From NCBI RefSeq assembly GCF_019059575.1, contig NW_024881862.1:124001-188000 (forward strand): a DNA stretch of 64,000 bases, written 5' to 3'. Positions 33,923-63,238 of this stretch are shown piece after piece (position 1 is the stretch's first letter; every line of letters starts with the position of its first letter). Under the pieces are notes generated by a model. That model saw nothing but the letters and a program-made list of their open reading frames with translations, had not been told where the DNA came from and did no database searches. A program made the position numbers and the translations under genes. The stretch is from Amphibalanus amphitrite. Taxonomy: Eukaryota > Arthropoda > Thecostraca > Balanomorpha > Balanidae.

Positions 33923-35161
33923 CCAGACTGGAAAGCATCCATACACTACACTACGCCGGACGCCCGTGAGACCCTCTTGTGCCGAAATTCGGCGCAAGCT
34001 ATTTTGCGCTGAAATTCCTGCATGATTTGCGTCAAAATTGGAGCCTATTTGTGCCAAAATCAAGCCACTGACTTTTATATAAAGCACATGTGCACATCTA
34101 CCGATCAAGGCTATATCAACTAGCCAGAGTTATACGGCCTTGGCCAGAGTGTTCCTGGGCCTTGGACGCTCTCTCATGTTTGAGCATCCGAAAGTTTTTT
34201 TATTATTTCCATGGAAATCCAATACCTCAATACGCTTAGTACACTGAAGCGTCGTGCCGTGAAACAAGGCTGGAACCGGAAGTTCCGGAGCCACAAAAAT
34301 CGGCGGAGCGGTGTGTTTGAGGCTGGCGGGAGCCGGGAGTCAGCGAGGGCCGAACAGCGGAGCAGCACGTGCTACGGCACATCAGCCTCTTCTCGGCACA
34401 CGCCGCAGAGCGCCGCGTGGCACCGCTTGTCTGGGCACTGCTGGCACGCCGCGGACTGCGCGGACTGGAGACAGCCGATTCGGTGCACGTTGGGTGCACG
34501 TACTGGAGCGAGCGGCCCTAGTGGCCCGCCCTCATCTGGTGCACCGAAACGGCGTCCTCTCTGTCCTCTCCGGGGATAGGGAGCGGCGGCGTGCTCCCGA
34601 GGAGTGGCTTGAATAGTGACTCGGACCAGTTGTCGCGCCATTGATGCGAGACCGCACAATGAACCGCCCTAGTTAGCAAGCGGGCATTTGAGGGCAGGGC
34701 GGCCGCTTGTTTCGCCAGGTCTTCCGTGCTCTCATTCCCTCGATACCTCAGTGGGCAGGAACCCACTGCAGTATTGGCTATGGCTATGCTCAACAAGGTC
34801 TTCCATACCTTACTCCACGCCGAGGGTTGAGGCCTCACCTGGACGGCCGCTCCTCCGCAGAGTAGACTCAAGCGGCTCGCCAGTTCGAGAACGCGATGAC
34901 CGGGGAGTGGACGTCTCATCCCGAAACCTCTCCAGAGCAGTGCGAATCTGCTGATTGATTGACCAGCGCGCCGACTACATTTGGTGACCGCCTTTCGGAA
35001 AAAATCATGTGGCTACCCTGCACTGAAAATTCAGCCGCTGTCAAGTGTCATGCACTAAATTCGGCCCAAACGAAGTTACGCTGGACGTGCTAAAATTTTC
35101 AGCGCAATCCCACTACTATGCCGGACATATTCGGCATAACGTGCATTTTTTTCCAGTCCGG
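33923..35161. mobile_element. 1.24-kb hAT-like element holding a retrotransposon fragment
   Basis: Ends CCAGACTGGAAA and (reverse complement) CCGGACTGGAAA, flanked by CTACAGTA at 33915-33922 and 35162-35169. AT-rich ends enclose a GC-rich foreign block at about 34180-34960. Confidence 0.8.
34174..34960 (-). pseudogene. Non-LTR retrotransposon RNase H / C-terminal fragment
   Basis: Frames in series read RYRGNESTEDLAKQAAAL (RNase H end), VSVHQMRAGH, NVHRIGCLQS with CQQCPDKRC (zinc-binding-like) and HVLLRCSALADSRL. This is the usual order after RNase H in several non-LTR elements. It crosses two frames, so it is dead. Confidence 0.65.
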
Positions 35162-35169
35162 CTACAGTA

Positions 35170-37640
35170 CAGCAGGCATTTGAAGTTTTCTGCAGTAATG
35201 TCACTTGACATGCCCTGACCTTGAATGACCAGGGTCTGAAAATTGTACATGTGCGGAAAAGATGTATGAACAGCAGCGCTGTGCGGCGCGTTTTTGGCGG
35301 CAGCAGGGCACAAAAACGCCCCCAGCAGGGTGCACACTGAGGCCAAAAGGCAAGGGGGACAACTGGACAAGCAACTCTTGTCTCTTAGGTCCTTGCTGAT
35401 GGCTGATGGCCACGAGTAAAAGCAATGGATTGCATTCGCTTAACGCCTTTTATCTTTTAGTGTTTTGTTTATTTATATTGATATGCACTGCGGTTTTAAC
35501 ATCTACAGTGAAGCATGAATTACACCAAGAATCTGAATATGAACGGGCCGTTGAGGGGCTTACCGGTTTATATAGCCTTGGGCTTACCTTAACAAATCCC
35601 AATGTTTTTGTCGTCTTAACCTTGAACACAAAGCAATATCCACTTTCCAGTTTCCACTACGCCATTAGCTTTTTTATTTTTGTGAAGTAATTTGAAACTG
35701 TTGCGCAAGAAATGAGACAAACAAGCAAATTATACCAAATCTGATGCTACCATATGTAGAAGCCAAACAGCAACAAAACTAAACTTTTCGGTATGGAAAT
35801 TGACAAACTTGAAATCGCTTTGAAAATATTTTTTCGTTTGGGATGAATAAGATAAGCCTTTTTATTACGGAGTTGTGTTTTTTTGACAATTCTTCAGTAC
35901 GTAATAAAATGTCTTGAAAAAGAATAAAATAAATCTTAAATGTTCCTCAGTATTAGTCTGCTAGCCTGAAAGTTGTTTTTTCCGGTTCACCAGAGGCTGC
36001 GTTCGTCCTATTTGGATTCGTACCTGTTGCATTTTTAGAAGTGTGGTATTGGCAAAATATGTAGTTTGATTACAATTAATTCATAAAAAGATCATATTTT
36101 ATTTATCTTCCTTCTATTTTCGTATTCTTAAAAAGTCTTTGAATGACAAAATAATCAAAATTATTTCTCTTACCTGTTACGAACGCACCATGGGTCGCCA
36201 AAGTTCGCCGTGGTTGTGTGGTGTGGTCGTGTGGGTGAGGTATTGTTTATGTGATTGATGGACATTGATGTAAGGTTTTCTCACATGGATATTGAATTAT
36301 ATACTTTTTAACGATAGTTACACATATGACGGCTGCTACAGACCTATGGTGCTGATTGTGCAGCATGGGAGCTCGCCGGGCTTACCGGTGCCGCGCAGCT
36401 TTTGTCTAGGAACATGACTGACCCATGCTTGTCTTTCGCTTTCTTCTTGAAATCTGCTTATTTGCAGCTGTGCTACTCTTTTTAATCCTGTTATATTCAA
36501 GCCCTCTGCTTGATATCCAAGATCAGAAGTATTAGGGACTGTGCGTGTGCACTATAGGACCAAAAAGTGATTTACTACCTGTGCTTTACCTCAGTTGGTG
36601 ACTTAGGTACCAGGGAAATAAGCTAAAATTGGAGTGCTCTATTTAATGGTCCTGTGACAACACTGCCTCTCAAAGTCATAGGGCCCTGTATGAAGGATCT
36701 GAAAATGACACTGCTTTTGGTACCTACCTAGTACCTTTCTGACGAAAACCACTTGGACTGCCTGAACTAATTGTTCCACTCTGAAAATATCATGATCAAT
36801 CAAAATATGATCAAGGAAAAGATTGGTTCTGAAATAATGCTTAGCACCCTCTAAAGCATACTGAAATATGACTAAGTTATTACAATTAGGATATGTAAAT
36901 CAACAATGCATTGCCTAGTCTGCAGTCTGCAATGCATTATTAATTTTTTCTCAAAGTTTTGACAAATGACACATCAGGCTCAACCAATCAGAACCTGAGG
37001 ACAGTACTGTTGTGCAAAGGCAAAAACTACTATGTGAAGTCAGACTCTGACCTCACATAGTAGTTTTTGCCTTTGCACAGCAGCGTAGCTGATTTGCTAG
37101 AAGATGCTAATGAGCGGCACACTGTTGAAATGGTGGGCGCAAAATGACCACCACTGTCGACGCGCCAGTAAACCCTAATGAACTACTAAGAACTAATTGT
37201 TGAAATGGGGCTTGGAAATAACTGCTTGCTGTTTATGGCTGCATATATTGTTCTGAATGTTTTCAAGTCTAGGACCTAACTCCCTGGTCTTTTAGGCTCC
37301 CTATTTCCTGTGCTGTTGCTCCATTTCTCAAAATAATTCACATACTTTGGGAAAGGACTGCTTGATTTAAGTTTGTGCCAGCAATGCATGGTTTGGATTT
37401 TGGAAACTTGCATATGAGAACACTGAACAGACTAGCTGAGGTGACTGTTATGCCTGTGTACTGTTAAGTGGCAGATAGGTTTCACACTTTTTACTCGATC
37501 CTATTGTGAAGTGAGACTGAACCACACCTACTATTTTCTTCCATATCATGTAAATAACATCAATCAAGTGTTATAGAGGTGGTATTGCTGCTATTTATTG
37601 TGGTACTTGCAACTGATGCACAACCTGGCCTTCCTATTTC
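35170..37640. other. AT-rich region between Fem1 and Meioc
   Basis: Distinctly AT-richer than the rest. Presumably holds the divergent promoters and Meioc leader exons, none of which I can place. Contains one striking hairpin (37011-37079). Confidence 0.4.
37011..37079. ncRNA. 69-bp near-perfect hairpin, possible small-RNA precursor
   Basis: Two perfectly complementary 27-base arms (37011-37037 and 37053-37079, starting TGTGCAAAGGCAAAAAC) with a 15-base middle that itself pairs GTCAG/CTGAC. Could be a microRNA-like precursor, a decayed MITE or a recent inverted duplication. I cannot tell which from sequence alone. Confidence 0.3.
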
Positions 37641-37676
37641 AGGGATTAAGAGGGACTCCAACATAATGACCAAGAC

Positions 37677-55948
<18,272 letters not shown>

Positions 55949-58773
55949 GAGTCGGTATCGTTTAACCTCAGCCTATCTCATCATCGGACCAACGTAATTA
56001 GCCCTTGCGCCGCGCGGTGGCGCTGCCGCTCTTCGTCGTGATCGATGGCTGTTGGCCGTCGGCTGGGCGGCCGCGCCGGCGCCTCGAGGTGGGTCGCGCG
56101 CGCCTCCGCTTCCTCTCAATCTATGCACCTCAGGTTCAGCGTCGGTCCAAGTCCAGTGTTCGCTCTCTGGTGTGTAGCTAGCGATCCAGTGATCTGCGCA
56201 GAGGTATTAATGTTTGATACACTACGGAGCTTAGACTTGTACTTACGCCTTTCATGATAGCTCATGCCAATTCGCCGTAAACCGCTGGGTAGCTGGTAGG
56301 TTTGGCTTTCGCGTCGCTCGCCCGTGGCCTCGGGCCAGCGTTATAGCATTTGATTAGTGGCAAGCGCCTCTCCAGCGTTCAGTCCAAGGTATGTAGTCGA
56401 CGTTTCGCTGCCAAAGTTTGTGCAATTAGTGATGTACCACCGGCTTTGGGCCTGTTACGACGGGGTTCTCCCGCTCTCATCCTATTCGTGTGATATAGAT
56501 TGACCATAAGGAGGCGCGACGGTCTCACGGACGCCACGCAGATAGCCGAGATATTAAACCGTGGGTAGCTACAGTCAGATGTTCTAATACTTGCCTTTCT
56601 GTAGGATGTGCAATTGAATCTCTAGTGCCACCACCTCAGCGCGCCTTGGGCCCACCCTGCCGTATAGACTTCCTAGAGGTGTTGGGATGGGACCGCTGGA
56701 TGTTTCGGGTGCGCCGGCGGCCGGCGGATCACTGCGCCCGGCCGCCAGCCGCCCTCTGTCAAAGACTGGCACTCAGGTTTTGTACGGTCCGGTGCTGGGC
56801 GGCTGGCCCGCAGTGCCAGTTCTCCCCCGCCTGTTTTGTACACAGTGTGCGTGTGTATGTGTGTTGGGTGTGTGGGTACACGGTAGGCCTCTGGTGGGCG
56901 CGCGGGCGGGGACGGCGGACCGGCCGAGTTTGCGCCGCCGCCGCCCCCGGCCGCGCCACTCTCGTAGCTTCGTAGCTAGGGTTCTCAGCGGTGTTTCTCA
57001 CTTGAGCTTAGTCAAAAGAGTCGGTCCGAAGAGGCGTGCTGCGCTCAGCGTGCTCCGTCGCCGGCAGTGGCGCGGCCCTGACAGAGCTCTGGGTGTTCCT
57101 GGGTGCGAGAGCGTGCGGTGTGACTGTCCCTGCCTTCTCCCGGCTGTGCGGCGCGCGGGCCCGGCTACTCGCGGCCGGCGCCGCCCCCGGCTGCTTGTGC
57201 TCAGACGGAGACGCTGTAGGCGCGGTGCGTGAAACATTTCCAGGGATTCGGGCGACCCGGTCCGGCTACTCACAGCAGCAGGCAGGCGCGCGGCGAAATT
57301 CGCCGTGCATCACCGGTGTAGGCGGCCGCGCGGCCCACTAGTTAGCTATGCGCGGGATACGTGTGCTGTTTTCGGGCTTGGTTTGCCGTGGTATGTGTAG
57401 CTAGCACAAACAGGGTAGGGTCGGTAGTGCGCGACGATAGATAAGACAGAGGCAGCCCCGACCGGCGTGCGCGGTTATATTGTCCTTGAAGCCGTCCTCG
57501 GGATCTTCAATCAGCTCAAATTTCACGATGTGACTGCGGTTTTAGCGGGCGGGCGCTGGCAGTTTGGCGGCCCGCCCAGTCGTAATGTGTACATACGTGT
57601 GTGGATTGCCGCCGAGAGCACCTTTCCTCTTTTCTACCAGTCAGCTTTAACGGTGCATGGCTCTCCGTCTGGTGACCGTCGTCGCGGTCGGGCCGGCCGT
57701 TCCGCGCGGCCGCTGCCGGGGGCGCGCTCGGTCTCTGTGTGTGTGCTGGTTTGTGATAAATTTCGGCGGCGGCGGCGGCCGGCCGCCATCCGGTGGCCGC
57801 GCTGCCGTCCGGCCTCAGTCTGCTAGACGCGCAATAAGGAGCATTATTAGCGTCCGCCGCCACCGGCCCGGCCGCGCGGTGTAGAGTACTCGGGTAGTCG
57901 TGTTCGCCGCTCTCATATCATTTGCCTTTCCACTGGATGGAGCTGTGACGTAGTCGTTGTGTATACCCTTTAGAGCGCGGCGGGCGCGGCCGCTGGTTGT
58001 GAGCAAACGTAATCTCTGTGCGCTGTGAGCCCGGGGGTCGCCGGCGGCGCGCGACGGTCACATGCACACACACACACATGCACGCCGGCAGACGGAGGAC
58101 GGCGCTGGCTCGTGCGCGCGCGGACACGCCACTCCAGGAGAGCTGTCAATAATAGAGAGTGACGCCGGCGCTGGCGTGTGATGTCTAATCGAGAGGCTTG
58201 CCTGGCTGCCGAGGGCGCGGGCGCAATGGTCAGTGTACGGGCCCGGCACCAGTGCCACTTTTAACACAACGTTTACCATAATGTTGAAATCGGCGCATAA
58301 CGAGGTAATAATAACCGATGCGTATATGAAGACACGCGGCACTTGCCAATTGATTTCAAGGTGCGATCTTGAATCAACTCTTACAAAGTGTAGAATTATA
58401 GTTTCGTTAAGGTCGCTCCGCCTGACTGAGTCCGAAATTATGGTATTTGTTGGCGGTTTGTTTGGTTTCCGCGCTCCAATGAGTTGGCGCCCGGTTGGTG
58501 TTGTTAATTTTCGGATGGCTTTAGACGGCTGGCCGGCGGACGGGCGGCGGGCGCCGCTGCTGCCTCTGCGGGGCGCGGCGCCCGGCCGCCCGTGCCCGGT
58601 CGGGCCCGTTGTGTTCCTCAGCGAGTGCTGTGTTGGGTGTTCCTCTGTCCCCGCCTGTGTCTGTCGTTCGGTCGGGGCCAGCGCTCCCGCTAGAGTCGCG
58701 TTTTAGCCATTTTGTATGTATTGGCAGTTAGCAGGACCACTAATTGCGCAATGTTAAAGTTTTCTTTAAATGT
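55949..58773 (+). other. Very GC- and CpG-rich region after the Meioc stop
   Basis: Likely 3' UTR of Meioc, or a CpG-rich regulatory region. Frames up to 181 codons occur on both strands but have arginine/alanine-rich composition without motifs, as expected from base composition. Confidence 0.4.
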
Positions 58774-58779
58774 AATAAA
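58774..58779 (+). terminator. Candidate Meioc polyadenylation signal
   Basis: AATAAA followed within 30 bases by a GT-rich stretch. It is the first good signal I see after the Meioc stop and implies a 2.8-kb, very GC-rich 3' UTR. Confidence 0.4.
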
Positions 58780-58891
58780 CGATATATTCGTCAGAAAATG
58801 TTTGTTGTGTGACTGCGACTTGATGTTAAAAGAACCTGTTGGAGGATTTTCAACCTGAACATTACTGGGCGCGTGTTGCCATAATTTGAAC

Positions 58892-58897
58892 TTTATT
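58892..58897 (-). terminator. Candidate polyadenylation signal of the secreted-protein gene
   Basis: AATAAA on the minus strand, about 500 bases after the stop at 59394. Together with the signal at 58774 it places the two convergent transcript ends about 100 bases apart. Confidence 0.4.
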
Positions 58898-59393
58898 GAC
58901 AAGACTCGCATCGCACCCTTGCACACACATTCGAATGGGAACAACGGTACCCTGTCATAAAAAATATTGTTTTAACTAGCAACTACATAACAAGAAGCAA
59001 CAACTACATAACAAGACGTGCGTGCAACCCTTCACACTTCTCACCGGGAACAACGAAGTCGTAGGCAATGTTCATGTAACACGGAAACACCGCGTTAACT
59101 TTGAACGACTGCGTGATAGAAGCAACCCCGCTGCTACTCTAACATTGACGAAACTCGCCCACTGACCGCATTCACTCGATATAAATACTCGGGTTGTGGC
59201 TACCTCCATGATTATAACCCTTTCCATGCGTTTGACGACCACCGAACCCTGAATGTCTTATATAAACAACGGATTACCAGTCGCCCAACCTGGTATGTGC
59301 TTTGATGATAAACTGAATACAACAGCACGGATTGCAGGTCGTTGAATTCATAGATCTGACTGTTCCAGACACTGAGATTCACTGAGGACCAGG
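58898..59393 (-). other. Probable 3' UTR of the secreted-protein gene
   Basis: AT-richer sequence between the stop at 59394 and the minus-strand AATAAA. A near repeat AACAAGAAGCAACAACTACA sits at about 58980-59015. Confidence 0.4.
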
Positions 59394-62300
59394 TCACGTC
59401 TCGCGGAAGAGCACCCTGCCGGTCACGTCTGCTGTGCGCGTGGTGCGGGGCCACACCCACCTATCCTCATCCTCTACCTGTTCATCCAGCCGCCGCCCAG
59501 ACCTCTGTCCCCCATCCTTACCCAGCTCTCCAAACGGCGACAGACTGGGCCGCCAGCCAGCGTCTGCGTACAGCGGGCTGTCGAGGGAGGGTTCGCTGCT
59601 GGGCCGCTGCACACCGGCAGGTCCGTCCGGCAGGCCGCGTGGCTCGGGGAAGGCCAGCACGTCGTAAATAGATGTCGATGTGAAGCGGTGTGCGGTCTGC
59701 GAGGGGTGCCCGGACTTTGGAGGCGACTGAGCTGTGCTGGGAATGTAGTAGACAGAGTTCTCTCGTGTGTCCGGTCCCGAATCGGAAGCGACCTGTTCAT
59801 TGTTCGTATCCCACTTTGTTTTCCTTCTTGTTGCGAAGAGAGTACTGAACAGTGGGTTCCTGTCCTTTAGCGAATCAGATGTTGTGTTTGTGTCTGCTGA
59901 AGACTGCCGGTAGTCAGGAACACCAACGAAGTTGCCGCTGGCTAGGATGACATCCTCGGGTTTCAGCCTTGCAACCCCCTGCAGATTTTCCGTGCTGTGT
60001 GTGCCACTTCCTTGTTGCGTCTCTTCCCGTAAGCGGCCTCCAGCTGGTGAGTCCAGCCGCTTCCCAGCTATGGGCGCACCTACTCCAGACAGCTGGAAGT
60101 CATCTAGCTTGATGATGTGACTCGGTTTCGGTGTTCCGTACCCGTCCTTTCCTTCGTCCGTACGACTCCTCGTCCCCTCTCCGCGCGGCAGCAGCAGATC
60201 GATCAGCTTTGGTCCGCGAAGACCGCCTTGCTGACCGAACTCCGGCGGGGCCACCTCCTTCATTGCCAGGTCACCGATCACGTCCTGCGTCGGGTTTCGT
60301 CCAGGCGTGGCTGACTTCAGCTGCACTCGCGTGGACCCGACAATTGAGGACAGCTTCGGAGCGCCGTACTCGTCTTGCTGCTCCTCGGGAACACCCGCGG
60401 CTGTGGCATGAGCGGCGTCATACATGAAGGACTCGGACAGCGGGATCACGTCGCCTGGTTTCGGCGGAGAAAAGTCGATGTTTTGGACGAGTTGACCCCC
60501 GGGTGAAGCGTCTCCGGGTGAACTGAACGGGGAGTGATCGAGCGGCACGAGGCGGCCGGACTGGGAGATGGAAACTACGTCCCGCAGTTTGGGTGAGGAG
60601 TAGCCCGATGGGGTAGACAAGAGAAGAGTTGAGGAGACAACGTCTGGTAAAGAAGGCTCGGAATTAGCTGGAATTGGAGGAGGGAGCACAAGGACGTTCG
60701 GGTTGTCAGGACGGATAAATTTGACTGAGGTATCACCTGTGAATCCTTGTGCAGCATCTTTCTTATCCAAACCGGAAGCATCAGATATTGGCGGGGCATA
60801 TGCAGGAAGTCTGTGGTCTAGCTCACCGTGCTCTGCAGTAGACAAGATGTCCTCTGGTTTTGGCTCCATGTAGCCGTTACTTGGCGCCAAATCGACAGGA
60901 AGTGGTCTGTGGTTGACCTCTTCACCTGTCTGATTTGGAAGTATATCTTCCAATTTGGGCTGTGAGAAACCGCCGTGACCAGAAACGGTAACACTTCCTG
61001 GTCCGGGCGCTATTCCGCTCACTGGTGGATGCAACAGAAGAGTGTCTCCATTCTCATCCGGTTGTTCTGCGTCATTTAACGGTATCCATTCCAAAGGTTC
61101 ATTGTGAATTACCCCGGAGTGTGGCGGCTTCTCATGCAGTTCAGATTGAGCTTTTCCATTATGTCTTGCGTCATTCGCACTGCCTATGTTTTGCACTTTC
61201 TCCTGGCTCACATATTCGGCTCCTCTTGCCAGTTCCTCTACGGTGGGTTTTCGTTCGCCGTCACTCTGGCCCAGATGGACATGAACGTCCTCCTGAGGTT
61301 TTGGCAGGGCTCGCAGTTTGGCGTCATGGACGGTGCGCAGCACCTCGTCCGGGTAGCTGGAGGGCGGTACCAGGACCAGGTGCTCGATCCTCAGTCGCCG
61401 CAGCTCGGGCGCCGGCTCCTGGCGCCGCTCCAGCTCGTCGATCGTCTCCGGCTCCGGGTTCTCCGGGTAGAAGAAGGGCGCGTACCGCTGCAGCCACGGG
61501 TTCTGCTTGCGGTGGAACGTGGTCGCCACGAAGGTGCCGTTGCTGAAGTCGGGCGACGTGAGGGAGATGGTGGTGGAGCGGGACGCGTCCTGCAGGAGGC
61601 GCCGCAGCTCGTCGCTGGTGTCGTCCAGACGGCGGTCGGAGATGGTCACTGTGGTGGTGGTGCCTCCCAGGGAGAGCAGAGAGGTAGCCTCGGTCGGCGA
61701 CAGCAGCGAGCTGGTCTCCCGGTCGTCCCTGGGCGAGGGATGGCGCCGGGTATCAGGGTCCAGCTGGCCCGTTTGTCGTGTTTCTCCCGCCACCAAATCT
61801 TCGTCTGTTTCGGAAGCAGAGCTGTTGGCTTGCTGCTGTGGGATTTGTGCTGTCGAGTTATTTGATGTGGTTAGTTGGACGTCTTCAGCTGACGGTTCAT
61901 ATTCAACAGACTTTTCTTGCAAAATTGGAGTTAAAGTGCTCGCTTCAGCATCAAAAACAATGTCTTTTGTCTCAGCGACCACGGGGTCGTTCGCCTTTTC
62001 AGAGCTTTGGTCTTCTATTGATGCTAATTTGCTGCGTGTTACTACTTCATCAAACGCTTCTTTTTCATCAATTTCGTTTTCTCCATAATCATTTATCTCT
62101 TCGGGGAAGATCACTACAACGTCATCTATGGCAACATCACCTGCACCACGATCACCACTATCGACTTGCCCAGAAGTACCAGGTGACTTTTCATCTTCCG
62201 CAGCTTCATCAGGCGCTTCAGTGAGGGTCAGGTTTTGGACTGCGACTACCTCAGCGCCCTCGTCGCTGGTCTGGTCATCCGAGTCGTTCTTGTTCTCATC

Positions 62301-62809
62301 TGAGTCATTATTTTCCTCGCTGGTATCGCTCACTGTAGGTGATTCTGTCACCACGTCGGATTTTTCTTCGTCTGCCAGGTACGTTTGTTGCGTGCTGTTT
62401 ATCAATTGATCGTTCTTAGAAACAGTGGAAGCTTTCGTTTCGGATGGCCCCGTATCATTCTGTCCCGGCGGCGTAAAACTCGCCGGCTCTTGTGACTCGG
62501 TGATCTGAACTGTTGAGTTATCCCTGCGTTCTGACGCTGTTGTATTCTGTTTCAAGAGAGCTGCGTTTTTTAGTGATTCCCAATGATCTTTGAGACCCTC
62601 CGTTTCTAGGGGAGCAGTATCACTTCTCTCTACTGGCGCTGGTTGGGATGGTTTCGGCGGGGGCGTCTCCTCGGCTGTCTGCGCTGCGTCGTCGTTACTC
62701 TCTTCCTCTGCAGAGACGCTCTGGTTTACGCCAGCTAAGTTTTTCAGCGACTCCCAGGGATTCTGGTCGGGGGCCATCGGAGGCGTGTGGCGAAACCAGC
62801 CTGGCCGCT
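59394..62809 (-). CDS. Main exon of the secreted protein
   Basis: Begins after TTCCAG at 62810 with ERPGWFRHTPP and ends WVWPRTTRTADVTGRVLF. Methionine codons in the preceding intron frame are not used in this model. The opposite-strand frames over this exon are shadows. Confidence 0.85.
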
Positions 62810-63187
62810 CTGGAACAAAACGGACCAAAATCAGCACATTTGGCATACTTACAAAATCCTCAATTTTGGGGTCTATCAGGCTGCTTTGGCTCCATAATGC
62901 GTAAAATCAAAATTAGACATACTAAAAGAGCATATACCTAGTTATAAACAAAGGTAGTTTTGTACTCTGAGGTCTGATACCTAAACATACGTTAATATTA
63001 AATAATGACAGTTACTGGTAGGCGTATTCGTGAATTTGATAGCGTAGGTGTAATAAACATTCTCGCATCCATGCGCCTACATACCGGCATTCGTGTGCGG
63101 CTTCAGAAAGTCGTCATCCCAGCTCCAGTCCGGCGCCTTCATCGCGCTAACGCTGACTGCTGTGAGCAGCAGCAGCGCCGCCGTCAT
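59394..63187 (-). CDS. Unrecognised secreted low-complexity protein, 1172 aa, two exons
   Basis: Exon 1 63187-63085, exon 2 62809-59394, joined through a phase-1 intron (GTATGT donor, TTGTTCCAG acceptor). Exon 1 encodes a signal peptide, MTAALLLLTAVSVSA, then APDWSWDDDFLKPHTNA. Exon 2 is one 3.4-kb exon running to a stop at 59394-59396. The mature chain is rich in Asp, Glu, Ser, Thr and Pro with many Asn-X-Ser/Thr sites. WESLKN occurs twice (residues about 53 and 111). Between about 650 and 985 a motif of the form PK-x-x-D-I/V-I/L recurs eight times (PKLEDIL, PKPEDIL, PKLRDVV, PKPGDVI, PKLSSIV, PKLIDLL, PKPSHII, LKPEDVI). There is no transmembrane segment or known domain that I recognise. An extracellular matrix, cuticle or adhesive role would be a guess. 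The length of open frame and the clean splice fit make it real; function is unknown. Confidence 0.82.
63085..63187 (-). CDS. Signal-peptide exon of the secreted protein
   Basis: A 103-base coding exon with ATG at 63187 and donor GTATGT after 63085. The hydrophobic leader has a likely cleavage after VSVSA. A possible 3' splice site (TTCGCAG) lies sixteen bases upstream of the leader, so a 5' leader exon may exist. Confidence 0.75.
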
Positions 63188-63210
63188 CCTCCGAGCCTGC
63201 GAACGAACAG

Positions 63211-63238
63211 TGACGTCAGAGACGCAACAGTGACGTCA
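63211..63238. promoter_or_regulatory. Pair of TGACGTCA CRE/ATF sites
   Basis: Two perfect palindromic TGACGTCA sites at 63211-63218 and 63231-63238, 20 bases apart (about two helical turns), 24 bases upstream of the ATG of the secreted-protein gene. The second runs into CACGTG. They fit a CREB/ATF-type promoter element if transcription starts nearby; that is inference. Confidence 0.45.

Noticed and set aside
56625..57826. Arg/Ala-rich frames up to 181 codons downstream of Meioc
   Set aside because: Composition reflects high GC; frames overlap on both strands, with no conserved motif or convincing splice support.
61025..62409. Plus-strand frames of up to 253 codons
   Set aside because: Shadows of the secreted-protein main exon, whose frame, signal peptide and splice join are consistent on the minus strand.
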